From the NCBI RefSeq assembly GCF_016937535.1, contig NZ_JAFHKK010000025.1, positions 1-34,914 on the forward strand: 34,914 bases of DNA, read 5' to 3'. The stretch comes from Sulfurospirillum tamanense (lineage in GTDB: Bacteria; Campylobacterota; Campylobacteria; Campylobacterales; Campylobacteraceae). The position numbers and the translations under genes are program-made. How positions within the stretch are numbered: the stretch's first letter is position 1; each line of letters begins with the position of its first letter. The notes below the pieces were generated by a model. That model was given only the letters and a program-made list of their open reading frames with translations, did no database searches and was not told where the DNA came from. Below are positions 24,244 through 31,727 of this stretch, in pieces.

Positions 24244-25440
24244 TTATTTCTCAAACAAAATCTTCCCGTACCGCCCTGCCCACCAGCCAAATACCCCTAA
24301 CCACGCTAGAGCACTTAGGCCAATAAGGCTCATGTAATGGCTAGGCACCAAGTCCGCGCCCACGCGCAACAGCGTCATGGTTTGCACTAGCCCAAACAGC
24401 GCCACCGCGTAGCCATCGGCCACGGGCGTGCGCCCTGAGTGGCCCAACAACACCCGCGTGCCAAAGCCAATAAGCACGGTTGTAAAATACCCAAGTGCTA
24501 AGGCATGCAAGGGTGCATGGCCAAAATGCCACCCCAAATCAAACCACTGGGAAAGCCCGTGGAGTGTGAAAAGCAAAAAGCCCACAGGTGCCCACCAGAT
24601 GGAGAGAAACAGCACCCATAAAATAGGCGGAGACTGGCGAAAGGGGAGTTTCCACCGCACCAGTTCGAGGGTAATAACTCCAAACAAAAGCCCATCGGCA
24701 AGCAAGGCATTAAACCCCAACGACTCTAGCGCCACTTTAAGCAAAAGCCCGCCAAATACCACAGGCAAAAAGTACGTGGACTTGCGCACTTCGTACCCTT
24801 GAACGCGGTTAGCCGCAAAGAAAGGAATCATCTTTTGTGAGACCACGATGACCACCAAAAAGAGGTACATGTAAAAGCTCATGGTGAGCGCTACATGTAA
24901 GGTCGGTGCAACAAAAGAGGCAAAAAACAGCACTTGGGCGAGTGCGCCAAACGCAAAGGCAACTAGCATCCACGAAGTGTCTTGTTTATTAGGCACGCTA
25001 CTTTGACGCTGAAAATCCCACAGCACCCACACCAACTTTCCATACCCCACAAGCACAAGCACCATGGCAAGCAACGTCCATGCTTCAGAAACAAAACTAA
25101 ACACCGCCAACCCCACGCCGCCAAGGTTCAAGGCCAATGCGGGCCACAAATAAGCGGACTTTGGCGCACTGGGACGCGCAAGGTAACGGGGAAAGGTAGT
25201 GAGCAAAAAGCCCACAAAAAACTGCGTAAACACCACAAATGCCATGGCATAGCCGTGGTAAAATTCGGGCCTTACATGTAAGGCAATCCACCCGCCATAC
25301 TGCATCCCAAGCAAAGCCACAAACACCACCCCTTGCACAATACCCGCAAAGAAAAACAACCGATGGGGCAAGGCTAAGAGGTTTTGCCACGGCGACGTTT
25401 TGGGGCTTGGCGGGGGCGTGAGGCTACTGACAAAAACCAC
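24244..25440 (-). CDS. nnrS: NnrS family membrane protein
   Basis: A roughly 398-residue integral membrane protein with about twelve hydrophobic helices and NnrS-typical phrases: HRLFFFAGIVQGVV, FYHGYAMAFVVFTQFFVGFLLTTFPRYL, FVVIVVSQKMIPFFAANRV-like and HFGHAPLHALALGYFTTVLIGFGTRVLLGHSGR with conserved His residues. NnrS is a haem/copper-type membrane protein linked to resistance to nitric-oxide-derived stress. The open frame extends to 25578, but that part lies inside tpx; I chose the GTG at 25440, which has AAGGAG nine bases upstream and overlaps the tpx stop by 17 bases. It is therefore translationally linked to tpx and falls under the FNR-type box at 26036. Confidence 0.87.
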   Translation of the reverse strand: MVFVSSLTPPPSPKTSPWQNLLALPHRLFFFAGIVQGVVFVALLGMQYGGWIALHVRPEFYHGYAMAFVVFTQFFVGFLLTTFPRYLARPSAPKSAYLWPALALNLGGVGLAVFSFVSEAWTLLAMVLVLVGYGKLVWVLWDFQRQSSVPNKQDTSWMLVAFAFGALAQVLFFASFVAPTLHVALTMSFYMYLFLVVIVVSQKMIPFFAANRVQGYEVRKSTYFLPVVFGGLLLKVALESLGFNALLADGLLFGVITLELVRWKLPFRQSPPILWVLFLSIWWAPVGFLLFTLHGLSQWFDLGWHFGHAPLHALALGYFTTVLIGFGTRVLLGHSGRTPVADGYAVALFGLVQTMTLLRVGADLVPSHYMSLIGLSALAWLGVFGWWAGRYGKILFEK

Positions 25441-25981
25441 AGCAACTCGCTCCTTGGTTTGCCGCCGCGATGGCTTTTTGGAGCGCCTCCTCATAGTCTG
25501 GTTCATCCGTAATCTCTGGAACGATGTGCTTGTACACAATGCGACCATCTTTACTGACGATGAAAATAGCCCGCGCACACAACCCTTCTAGCGGCCCGTT
25601 TTCAATGAGCACACCGTACGCTTTGGCAAAGGCTTTGGCTTTAAAATCGCTCACAAAGGTGAGGTTTTCCACCTCGGAGCGGTTGCAAAAGGAAGCCGCC
25701 GCAAAGGGTAAGTCCATAGACACAAAGATGCCCTCAATGCCTTCTTGCTGGGCCAAACGCCTACTAAATTCATGGGCTTCTTTGGCGCACGTGGGCGTGT
25801 CAAAGGAAGGGGCGGTGAGAATGTGGATGGTGTTGCCCTCCATCCCAACGGTTTTTGGCTCCAAATGCGGGTCAAGAAGGGTCACAATGGGTGCGGGATT
25901 GCCTAGTTCTTGAAATGCGCGCCCAAGGCGCAACCGCTCCCCTTTAAATGCCGTGTAATCGGCTTTGTCTTGAAATACCAT
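25424..25981 (-). CDS. tpx: Thiol peroxidase (Tpx type) with cysteine-rich C-terminal tail
   Basis: A 185-residue atypical 2-Cys peroxiredoxin that reduces peroxides using thioredoxin. Peroxidatic Cys65 lies in PSFDTPTCAKEAHEF and the resolving Cys99 in LPFAAASFCNRSEV; YGVLIENGPLEGLCARAIFIV and EITDEPDYEEAL are Tpx signatures. The ATG at 25981 is preceded by AAGGAG; an upstream in-frame ATG at 26008 lacks a site. Normal Tpx has about 165-170 residues and ends soon after EPDYEAAL; this one adds a tail, NQGASCCGFCQ, with three extra cysteines. Its stop overlaps the nnrS start, so the two form an operon, probably for peroxide and nitric-oxide stress under oxygen limitation. Confidence 0.92.
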   Translation of the reverse strand: MVFQDKADYTAFKGERLRLGRAFQELGNPAPIVTLLDPHLEPKTVGMEGNTIHILTAPSFDTPTCAKEAHEFSRRLAQQEGIEGIFVSMDLPFAAASFCNRSEVENLTFVSDFKAKAFAKAYGVLIENGPLEGLCARAIFIVSKDGRIVYKHIVPEITDEPDYEEALQKAIAAANQGASCCGFCQ

Positions 25982-26006
25982 GCATGTCTCCTTATTTTTA
26001 GGAGTC

Positions 26007-26077
26007 ATTTTATCCGATTAACCATGGGCACCGCATTGATATACATCAAAGTTCTCGAAGGTCGTTTGGAATAAAAT
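26007..26077. promoter_or_regulatory. Divergent promoter pair sharing one perfect FNR-type box
   Basis: TTGATATACATCAA at 26036-26049 matches the FNR consensus TTGAT-N4-ATCAA exactly. On each side a TAAAATGA sequence follows: plus strand TAAAAT at 26072-26077 toward the MOSC gene, minus strand at 26012-26007 toward tpx-nnrS. The box centre is about 41-42 bases from the start site expected for each, the class II activator position, and about equally far from both ATGs. A Crp/Fnr-family protein (FNR, NnrR-like or similar) should activate both units. Confidence 0.8.
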
Positions 26078-26103
26078 GAGGCACTAAACACTGGAGAATC
26101 CCC

Positions 26104-26799
26104 ATGCAACAGCCTTTTAGCACCGTCCTTTCCCTCAAAATTGGCGCCGTCCAAACCACCTTCCTTCCAGACTCAAACCGCAAAACAATGGTCTCTGCCA
26201 TAGCCAAACAACCCGTGCAAAGCGCCATAGTTTCGCTTTTGGGGTTTGAAGGAGACGAACACGGCGACCCCGCGCACCACGGAGGCATTTACAAGGCTGT
26301 TTTTATGCTAGGAACCAAAACCTACGCCGCCATCAATGCCCTGTGCGAGAAAACATTTGACCCGCTTTTGGCCACGCAGTTTGGAGAAAATATGGTTTTT
26401 TCTGACATAGGAGAAGAGGATATTTGCGTGGGAGATATTTTGCGCGTGGGCCAAGTGCGCCTCTGTGTCACCCAACCCCGCCAACCCTGCTGGAAACTTG
26501 GTGCAAGCACCCGCATCCCCACCATGACACAAACCATTTTTCACCACGGCCACACAGGCTGGTACGCCAAAGTCCTCCACGAAGGCCACGTGCAGGTGAA
26601 CGACACCGTGGTGCTAGAAGAGCGCCCCTTTGCAACCCTCTCCATCCGCGCCCTCAACCAAAGTTTACTAGACCCCAAAACACACAAAGCGCTCATCCAA
26701 GAAGCCCTAACTTGCGACGTGCTTGGCCCCTCTTTTAAAAGCGCACTTGCCAAAAAATCGGGAGGCGAGGCGGTTGACTTGTCTTATCAAACCTTCTAA
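26104..26799 (+). CDS. MOSC domain protein (YiiM-like)
   Basis: A 231-residue protein matching the YiiM group of MOSC-domain proteins: GFEGDEHGDPAHHGGIYKAVF, FGENMVF near residue 94, DICVGDILRVGQVRLCVTQPRQPCWKL with the conserved Cys129, and HTGWYAKVLHEGHV. MOSC domains bind molybdenum cofactor or sulfur carriers; YiiM of E. coli reduces N-hydroxylated compounds using Moco. It is beside the molybdate operon, which fits that need. It shares the FNR-type divergent promoter with tpx-nnrS. Its stop overlaps the modC stop by 3 bases on the opposite strand, leaving no room for a terminator, so converging transcripts would run into each other. Confidence 0.9.
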   Translation: MQQPFSTVLSLKIGAVQTTFLPDSNRKTMVSAIAKQPVQSAIVSLLGFEGDEHGDPAHHGGIYKAVFMLGTKTYAAINALCEKTFDPLLATQFGENMVFSDIGEEDICVGDILRVGQVRLCVTQPRQPCWKLGASTRIPTMTQTIFHHGHTGWYAKVLHEGHVQVNDTVVLEERPFATLSIRALNQSLLDPKTHKALIQEALTCDVLGPSFKSALAKKSGGEAVDLSYQTF

Positions 26800-27668
26800 A
26801 GAGCGTGAATGAGCGGATTAAACGCTTTGGACGAGAGCGTGACGCGTTGGCCTACATGTAAAGAGTGCACTTCTTTTTTGCTAGAGACGACTTTGATGAC
26901 GTCTTGGCCGATGAGTACACTCACCACAAACACGATGTCGCTAGGTTCGATGGCGACCACTTCGCCGCTAAATTTAAACTTCCCGCTGATGTTGGCTCCG
27001 CCAAAAATCTCCGCGGGCACCCCTTGCGCAACCACCTTTCCATTGTCAAGCTCGATGACTTCTTGGGCAAGTTTATAGACCTCTCCCACATCGTGACTCA
27101 CCAGTAATGTAGTGAGGCCAAAGTGCCGTTGCACCCGCAAGAGTTCGTCTTGCAACTTAGCACGCATAGCAAAATCAAGGGCAGAAAGCGGCTCATCCAA
27201 AAGCAAGATGTTAGGTTCTCGCACCAATGCGCGCGCGAGGGCAACGCGTTGTTGTTGGCCGCCTGAGAGGGTGCTTGGTTTTTCGTTCGCCAAGGCTTCA
27301 AGTTCCATAACCTCTAGGACTTCGTTTACCTTGGATTTTGGGGTCTCTTTTTCCAATGCGTAGAGCAGATTTTCCCTCACGCTCATGTTAGGAAACAATG
27401 CGTAGTCTTGAAACACAAAGCCTACTTTGCGCTTTTGAGGCGGGAGGTTGATGCCTTTTTCACCGTCAAACCACGTTTCACCGCCTACGACGATGCGCCC
27501 AGAATCGGGTGCAAAAAGTCCCGCTATCATCTTTAAAATGGTGCTTTTTCCCGCCCCACTTTTGCCAAAAAGGACGTTCAAAGAAGCTTCTTGAAGCCTT
27601 ACATGTAAGGCCATTTCGATAGGACCATCCGCACCTCGAAGGGTTTTATTGAGCAAGAGTTCATTCAT
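26796..27668 (-). CDS. modC: Molybdate ABC transporter ATP-binding protein
   Basis: A 290-residue ATPase energising molybdate (or tungstate) uptake. Walker A GKSGAGKST at 35-43, Q-loop FVFQDYALFP near 85-93, signature LSGGQQQ at 134-140, Walker B NILLLDEP with D-loop SALD at 153-165, and switch His in VSHDVGE. The C-terminal 70 residues form a single TOBE/Mop-like domain (FKFSGEVVAIEPSD, SLHVGQRVTLSSKAF) which in ModC binds oxyanion. It is the last gene of the operon and the only ATPase for two permeases in the cluster. Its ATG overlaps the modB stop (4 bases). It carries two copies of the LHV-encoding palindrome (27599 exact; 26852 one mismatch). Confidence 0.93.
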   Translation of the reverse strand: MNELLLNKTLRGADGPIEMALHVRLQEASLNVLFGKSGAGKSTILKMIAGLFAPDSGRIVVGGETWFDGEKGINLPPQKRKVGFVFQDYALFPNMSVRENLLYALEKETPKSKVNEVLEVMELEALANEKPSTLSGGQQQRVALARALVREPNILLLDEPLSALDFAMRAKLQDELLRVQRHFGLTTLLVSHDVGEVYKLAQEVIELDNGKVVAQGVPAEIFGGANISGKFKFSGEVVAIEPSDIVFVVSVLIGQDVIKVVSSKKEVHSLHVGQRVTLSSKAFNPLIHAL

Positions 27669-28345
27669 CGGATTTCCGCCTTTAAAAAGTGCTTATTTAC
27701 AGCGTACACAAAGAGTAAGATGGCAAAAGAGATGGCAAAAAGTGTCAATGCGTACATGTTTGCAAGGTCATAATTGAGCGCTTCGACTTCGTCATAAATC
27801 GCGATACTTGCTACTTTGGTTTCTCCTGCGATATTCCCGCCCATCATAAGCACCACGCCAAATTCCCCCACCGTGTGGGCAAAGGCGATGACGATGCCCG
27901 TTAAAAGCGAAGGGCGAATGTTGGGTAAAAGCACGCGAAAAAGGACGTTGAGTTTGCTTTTGCCTAGAGTATAGGCCGCGTCCATGAGGTTTTTGGGCAG
28001 TGCCGAAAACCCGCTTTGGATGGGATGTACCATGAAAGGAAGCGAGAAGATGATGGACGCCACCACCAAGCCCTCAAAACTAAAGACCAACCGCAAATCA
28101 AAGGTCTCATCAAGCCATTTGCCCACCCCATCGCGCGGGCTAAAAAAGACAAGCATGTAAAACCCAAGCACGCTGGGAGGAAGCACCAAAGGCATGGAGA
28201 CGATAGCCTCAATGACAGGCTTAACGCGAGTTTTCGTAAAAGCCAAAAAATACCCCAACGGCACCCCAATAAACAGCAACAACACCGTCGTAACCCCCGC
28301 AAGCTTGAAGGTCAAACTCATGGTTTGCACAAACCCATCATCTAA
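27665..28345 (-). CDS. modB: Molybdate ABC transporter permease
   Basis: A 226-residue inner-membrane permease. The start ATG at 28345 has AAAGG upstream and overlaps the preceding gene stop by 8 bases; the open frame runs to 28420 but the extra part lies inside the TOBE gene. It has about five helices, with ModB phrases GVTTVLLLFIGVPLGYFLAF, SMPLVLPPSVLGFYMLVFF and the cytoplasmic ABC-contact loop DAAYTLGKSKLNVLFRVLLPNIRPSLLTG, then HTVGEFGVVLMMGGNI. This is canonical ModB. It pairs with the ATPase directly downstream. A second, different permease sits four genes upstream in the same operon. Confidence 0.92.
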   Translation of the reverse strand, partial: LDDGFVQTMSLTFKLAGVTTVLLLFIGVPLGYFLAFTKTRVKPVIEAIVSMPLVLPPSVLGFYMLVFFSPRDGVGKWLDETFDLRLVFSFEGLVVASIIFSLPFMVHPIQSGFSALPKNLMDAAYTLGKSKLNVLFRVLLPNIRPSLLTGIVIAFAHTVGEFGVVLMMGGNIAGETKVASIAIYDEVEALNYDLANMYALTLFAISFAILLFVYAVNKHFLKAEIR

Positions 28346-28745
28346 CATGTTTGACCTTTTGGAGTGTGACTTCGTTGGCTTTGACAAACCACATAAAGGA
28401 TTTTCCCACCGCAACATCAAGGCGTTTTAGGGATGCCGTGGTAATCATGGACACTACTTCGTCCTCCCCAAACGCAAACCCCACTTCGCTCACCAATTCT
28501 CCTTGATTGACCCATGCCACGGGGCACACAAAGGCATTGGCCGCGCTCACGGTGGAGTGTGGCGTAGCGATGAGCACTTCGCTCTCTTTAAACAACACTT
28601 GCACAAGCGTCCCCTTTTCTAAAGGCGCAAACGCGTCAATGTCGACCATCAGTGCGCGCATGGGTTGCCCGCTAACCTCAAGACTCACTTGCGCCAACAA
28701 ACCAACTTGCTGCACACTCACTACCGTAGCACGTAAGCTATTCAC
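28338..28745 (-). CDS. TOBE (Mop-like) domain molybdate-binding protein
   Basis: A 135-residue protein with two TOBE/Mop-like segments (NSLRATVVSVQQVGLLAQVSLEVSGQPMRALMV near the start; VAVGKSFMWFVKANEVTLQK at the end), the second resembling the oxyanion-binding form. It has no DNA-binding domain. It probably stores or delivers molybdate/tungstate inside the cell, or assists transport control. The start is GTG at 28745, overlapping the modD stop (GTGA) with AAGGAAAAAC upstream. The end overlaps modB by 8 bases. Tight overlaps on both sides make translational coupling likely. Confidence 0.8.
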   Translation of the reverse strand: MNSLRATVVSVQQVGLLAQVSLEVSGQPMRALMVDIDAFAPLEKGTLVQVLFKESEVLIATPHSTVSAANAFVCPVAWVNQGELVSEVGFAFGEDEVVSMITTASLKRLDVAVGKSFMWFVKANEVTLQKVKHVR

Positions 28746-29572
28746 CGTTTTTCCTTGGGTTGCATGGTCACTTTAACGTCCTTTGGTTTGGCAAAATAGG
28801 GCGAAGAGGTCACGAGCAAATCCACCCCGCATGCAGCGGTCGCTTGGGCATTGTTCACGTTAATGCCTCCCGTGGCGGAAATGAGCACATGGGGGAATTT
28901 TTCTTTCAGTTCCACGCACCGTTTTAGCTCTTTCTCACCCATCTTTTCGCACTGTAAAATGTCTGCGCCAATTCTAGCAAAGTAGAGGGCTTCTTGGAAG
29001 TTTTCCACTTCGACGGCGACTTTTTTCTCTAAAAACTTTTGTTTAAGCTCCCAAAAATGGCGCGCAAGGGCTTCTTTGTCGCCCAAAAACACGCGGTGCT
29101 GAGCAAACACCAACACCGAATCATACAGCCCCAAGCGGTGCGGTGAAGCGCCCCCTGAGAGCACGGCGGTGAGCATCATCTTTTTAGTGCCTGGAAAATG
29201 TTTGCGCGTGGTGACCACTTCTACGTCTGCATTTCCCCGCTTGGCTTCTTGGACGAGGGCTTTGGTGTAGCTCGCCACGCCGCTTAGGTGTTCTAAAAGA
29301 TTTTGCGACACCTTCCACGCTTGGTGCAAGGCCTTCGCATTGCCGATACACTGCAAAATGCGCTCCCCCGCCCCAACCGCTTCGCCCTCATGAACGTCAA
29401 AGCTAAAGGCCAGTCCCAAGTGCTGCAAAATCTCTTTCACAGGCGCACACCCGCTTAGCGTCAAGCTCTCTTTGGCGCGCATTTCCATCACACCACTGCA
29501 CGCTCCGATGCCCAGTCCAAGGGTCGTGATGTCCATCAACCCTACGTCTTCTTCTACGTACACATTGCCCAT
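28742..29572 (-). CDS. modD: ModD, quinolinate phosphoribosyltransferase-like molybdenum-locus protein
   Basis: A 276-residue protein of the NadC fold found in molybdate operons and called ModD. Typical pieces are EEDVGLMDITTLGLGIG, LSGVASYTKALVQEA, VVTTRKHFPGTKKMMLTAVLSGGASPHRLGLYDSVLVFAQH (where NadC has TRKTTPGLR) and ISATGGINVNNAQATAACGVDLLVTSSPYFAKPKD. The reaction of ModD is not established; the fold suggests a phosphoribosyl transfer. Placement within the transport operon, not near other NAD genes, supports ModD over NadC. AGAGGAAAG precedes the ATG. A TTACATGTAA palindrome lies 11-20 bases upstream, covering the stop of the previous gene. Confidence 0.9.
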   Translation of the reverse strand: MGNVYVEEDVGLMDITTLGLGIGACSGVMEMRAKESLTLSGCAPVKEILQHLGLAFSFDVHEGEAVGAGERILQCIGNAKALHQAWKVSQNLLEHLSGVASYTKALVQEAKRGNADVEVVTTRKHFPGTKKMMLTAVLSGGASPHRLGLYDSVLVFAQHRVFLGDKEALARHFWELKQKFLEKKVAVEVENFQEALYFARIGADILQCEKMGEKELKRCVELKEKFPHVLISATGGINVNNAQATAACGVDLLVTSSPYFAKPKDVKVTMQPKEKR

Positions 29573-29582
29573 TCTTTCCTCT

Positions 29583-30236
29583 TTACATGTAAGCTAATTT
29601 TTTCAATCCTAAAAAGATGCCCACCGACACGAGCGCTAAAACAATTGCGAGTATAATAGCCTTTTCTAAGTCTCCTCCAAAGGCGTGGTTGTAGATAGCC
29701 AAAGAGAGGGTGTCGGTTTTACCGATGATGTTGCCCCCAAGCATCAGCGTGATACCCACTTCGCCCAAAGAGCGTCCAAAACCTAAAAACAAGGCGATGA
29801 GGATGACTTTCTTACTGTTGGGCAAGATAACCCGCAGGAGGGTTTCAAGCTTCCCTTTTCCAAGGGTGTACGACGCTTGGGCGTAGCGTTTGGATTGTTC
29901 GTCGATAGCCGATTGAATGGGTTTAACCACCAAGGGCAAGCCCGCCGCAAACGAAGCGATGAGCACACCCCAAAAACTAAAGATAACCTCCACACCCCAC
30001 AAGGCTAACGCCCCGCCAAGCCAACCGTTTTTCCCCAAAAGCAAGAGCAAAAACAACCCCAGTGCAATGGGTGGAAAAACGATAGGGATGCTCACCAACA
30101 GGTCAACAACCCCCTTTAAAAAACTCTTTTCACCGCTTAAATACGTAGCCAATCCAACTCCCAAAACCAAATGCAGCGCCACCGTCCATGCGCCTACATG
30201 TAAGGAAAGCAGTGCAGGGCCTAGGAACCAGTCCAT
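29583..30236 (-). CDS. Second ModB-type molybdate/tungstate permease
   Basis: A 217-residue membrane permease of the ModB family with about five helices; the ATPase-contact loop is YAQASYTLGKGKLETLLRVILPN and the following GFGRSLGEVGITLMLGGNI is typical. It is clearly related to the modB product at 27665 but different along its length, so it is not a recent duplicate. It follows a ModA-like binding protein gene by 4 bases. No separate ATPase is present, so it probably shares the ModC encoded at the operon end. The reading frame ends in Tyr-Met-stop supplied by the palindrome TTACATGTAA at 29583-29592. Confidence 0.9.
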   Translation of the reverse strand: MDWFLGPALLSLHVGAWTVALHLVLGVGLATYLSGEKSFLKGVVDLLVSIPIVFPPIALGLFLLLLLGKNGWLGGALALWGVEVIFSFWGVLIASFAAGLPLVVKPIQSAIDEQSKRYAQASYTLGKGKLETLLRVILPNSKKVILIALFLGFGRSLGEVGITLMLGGNIIGKTDTLSLAIYNHAFGGDLEKAIILAIVLALVSVGIFLGLKKLAYM

Positions 30237-30240
30237 AAGG

Positions 30241-30936
30241 CTAGAGTCCGTGTTTTGTGAGGATGTGGCGCGCTTCTTGGCTTTTTAGAAACGCCACGAA
30301 CAAGTCAGTCTCGGGGCTTTGTTTGCCCTCAAGCACAACAGCGATGATGCGGATTGGCGCGTAAAGGCTCTCTTCAATCACCACACGGTTGCCGACTTTT
30401 TGGGCAATGCCAAGGTAGTCGGTTTCGTTTAAAAACCCCGCGTCCACGTCGCCACTAAGCAGATACGAACTCACTTGCGGTACGGTTTGCACCACCACCA
30501 GTTTCTCTTTGAGCGCGTCAAGATGGGGCGTCAAAAAGGTGTTGGCCGCGTTGCCGTAAATGGCCCGCTTGGGGTCAGGCATGGCGATTGTGGCGATTTT
30601 CTTATCAAAAAGCGTTTTCACCGTGCCCTCTTTTTCTTTAGCAAATACGAGTACCAGTTTGCCTTTGCCCAGTTCCACTACTTCCTCGTACTTGACCCCA
30701 AGGCGGGTGATAAATGCTTCGTCCCCAAAAAAAAGGGCTACTTTGTCCGTATGGTCAAGTTGCTGTTTGATCTGCTGCATGTTGCCAAAAATGGGGTTGA
30801 CGCGCACACCTGATTCTTTCACAAACAGTTCCAAAAGCTCCGTGATAGGACGCTTGTAGCCTGCCCCACCCGCAATCACAAGCTCGCCCGCTACAAGGGT
30901 GAAACTCAACAACGCGGCAAGAAAAAGCGCTCTCAT
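30241..30936 (-). CDS. ModA-like periplasmic oxyanion-binding protein (second copy)
   Basis: A 231-residue exported binding protein with signal peptide MRALFLAALLSFTLVAG. Family features are IAGGAGYKRPITELLELFVKESGV, the KIATIAMPDPKRAIYGNAANTFL stretch (the ModA-type DPxxxxYG signature), and DVDAGFLNETDYLG. At the usual ModA ligand Ser-Ser (as in SASSTK of the first copy) it has AGGAGYK, so ligand choice may differ, for instance tungstate or another oxyanion. It overlaps the upstream modA by 4 bases (ATGA) and is followed closely by its likely permease. Confidence 0.85.
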   Translation of the reverse strand: MRALFLAALLSFTLVAGELVIAGGAGYKRPITELLELFVKESGVRVNPIFGNMQQIKQQLDHTDKVALFFGDEAFITRLGVKYEEVVELGKGKLVLVFAKEKEGTVKTLFDKKIATIAMPDPKRAIYGNAANTFLTPHLDALKEKLVVVQTVPQVSSYLLSGDVDAGFLNETDYLGIAQKVGNRVVIEESLYAPIRIIAVVLEGKQSPETDLFVAFLKSQEARHILTKHGL

Positions 30937-31670
30937 TGGGGCACTCCAAAGCCGTATTTTACAAACACGTCTTGGGCTTCTTTGGTGAAGATAAAGTCTG
31001 CAAAAGCGAAGGCAGTGTTGTTGTCTTTGGCGTATTTAGTAACCACAAACCCTTGTTTGATGGGCTCATACAACGCCTGGTCCACCTCCATGTACTCTTC
31101 AGGTTTTGCGGTATTTTTGATGAGTGAAAACGCCACTAAGCCAACATCTGCCGCACCCGTGTCCACAAACTGCACGCTCTGCCCGATGTTTTCCCCTTGG
31201 GCGATTTTACCCTCAACCGCCTTACTAAGGCCAGCATTTTCGATGATTTGCATCGCCGCAACCCCATAAGGCGCAACCCGTGGATTGGCGATAGAAATGT
31301 TTTTTACCTCGGATGCACCAAGTACACTTAAGCCTTTGGCCACCAAGGCAGGATTGTGTGAATATAACGCCACCGTGCCAAGCACAAAGGGTTTTGGGTC
31401 GCTAATAGCGTCGCCTTGTTTGGCCAACGCTTCTGCGTAGCCCATGTTTGCGGCAAAGAAAAGGTCGTACTTGAACCCGTTGGAAAACTGAGCAAAAGCT
31501 TTTCCTGAGGCACTGTAGTACATGTTCACTTCGGCGTTTGGATTGGCTTTTTTAAACAACGCAACCACTTCTTCCATGGCAAGCTTTGTACTTGAGGCGG
31601 AAAACACCGTGATTTTCTCTGCAAAGACCGCACTGCAAACGAGCAAAATACCCAGCATTAACTTCTTCAT
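30933..31670 (-). CDS. modA: Molybdate ABC transporter substrate-binding protein
   Basis: A 245-residue periplasmic molybdate-binding protein with signal peptide MKKLMLGILLVCSAVFA. Ligand region ITVFSASSTKLAMEEV contains the Ser used for oxyanion binding, then YYSASGKAFAQF and the IANPRVAPYGVAAMQII signature. The ATG at 31670 lies five bases after AGGAG; a GTG at 31676 is too close to that site. It is the first gene of the seven-gene minus-strand operon, and a ModE-type operator (31681-31710) ends three bases before the AGGAG, so the operon should be repressed when molybdate is plentiful. Confidence 0.94.
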   Translation of the reverse strand: MKKLMLGILLVCSAVFAEKITVFSASSTKLAMEEVVALFKKANPNAEVNMYYSASGKAFAQFSNGFKYDLFFAANMGYAEALAKQGDAISDPKPFVLGTVALYSHNPALVAKGLSVLGASEVKNISIANPRVAPYGVAAMQIIENAGLSKAVEGKIAQGENIGQSVQFVDTGAADVGLVAFSLIKNTAKPEEYMEVDQALYEPIKQGFVVTKYAKDNNTAFAFADFIFTKEAQDVFVKYGFGVPQ

Positions 31671-31680
31671 CTTCACTCCT

Positions 31681-31710
31681 TAGCGTTATGTATTTGAAAA
31701 TATAACGCTA
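31681..31710. promoter_or_regulatory. ModE operator of the modA operon
   Basis: TAGCGTTAT and its exact reverse complement ATAACGCTA are separated by 12 bases. The CGTTATRTA...TATAACG pattern matches the ModE consensus known from E. coli. It lies directly before the modA ribosome binding site. Confidence 0.9.
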
Positions 31711-31727
31711 CTTCCCTTAAGTGCTTC

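Noticed and set aside
25441-25578. N-terminal extension of the NnrS frame
   Set aside because: It lies within tpx, is Arg/Ser-rich and unlike NnrS, and the GTG at 25440 has a proper AAGGAG.
28742-29572. Calling the ModD gene nadC (NAD synthesis)
   Set aside because: It sits within the molybdate operon and its TRKHFPGTKK stretch fits ModD rather than the NadC TRKTTPGLR form.
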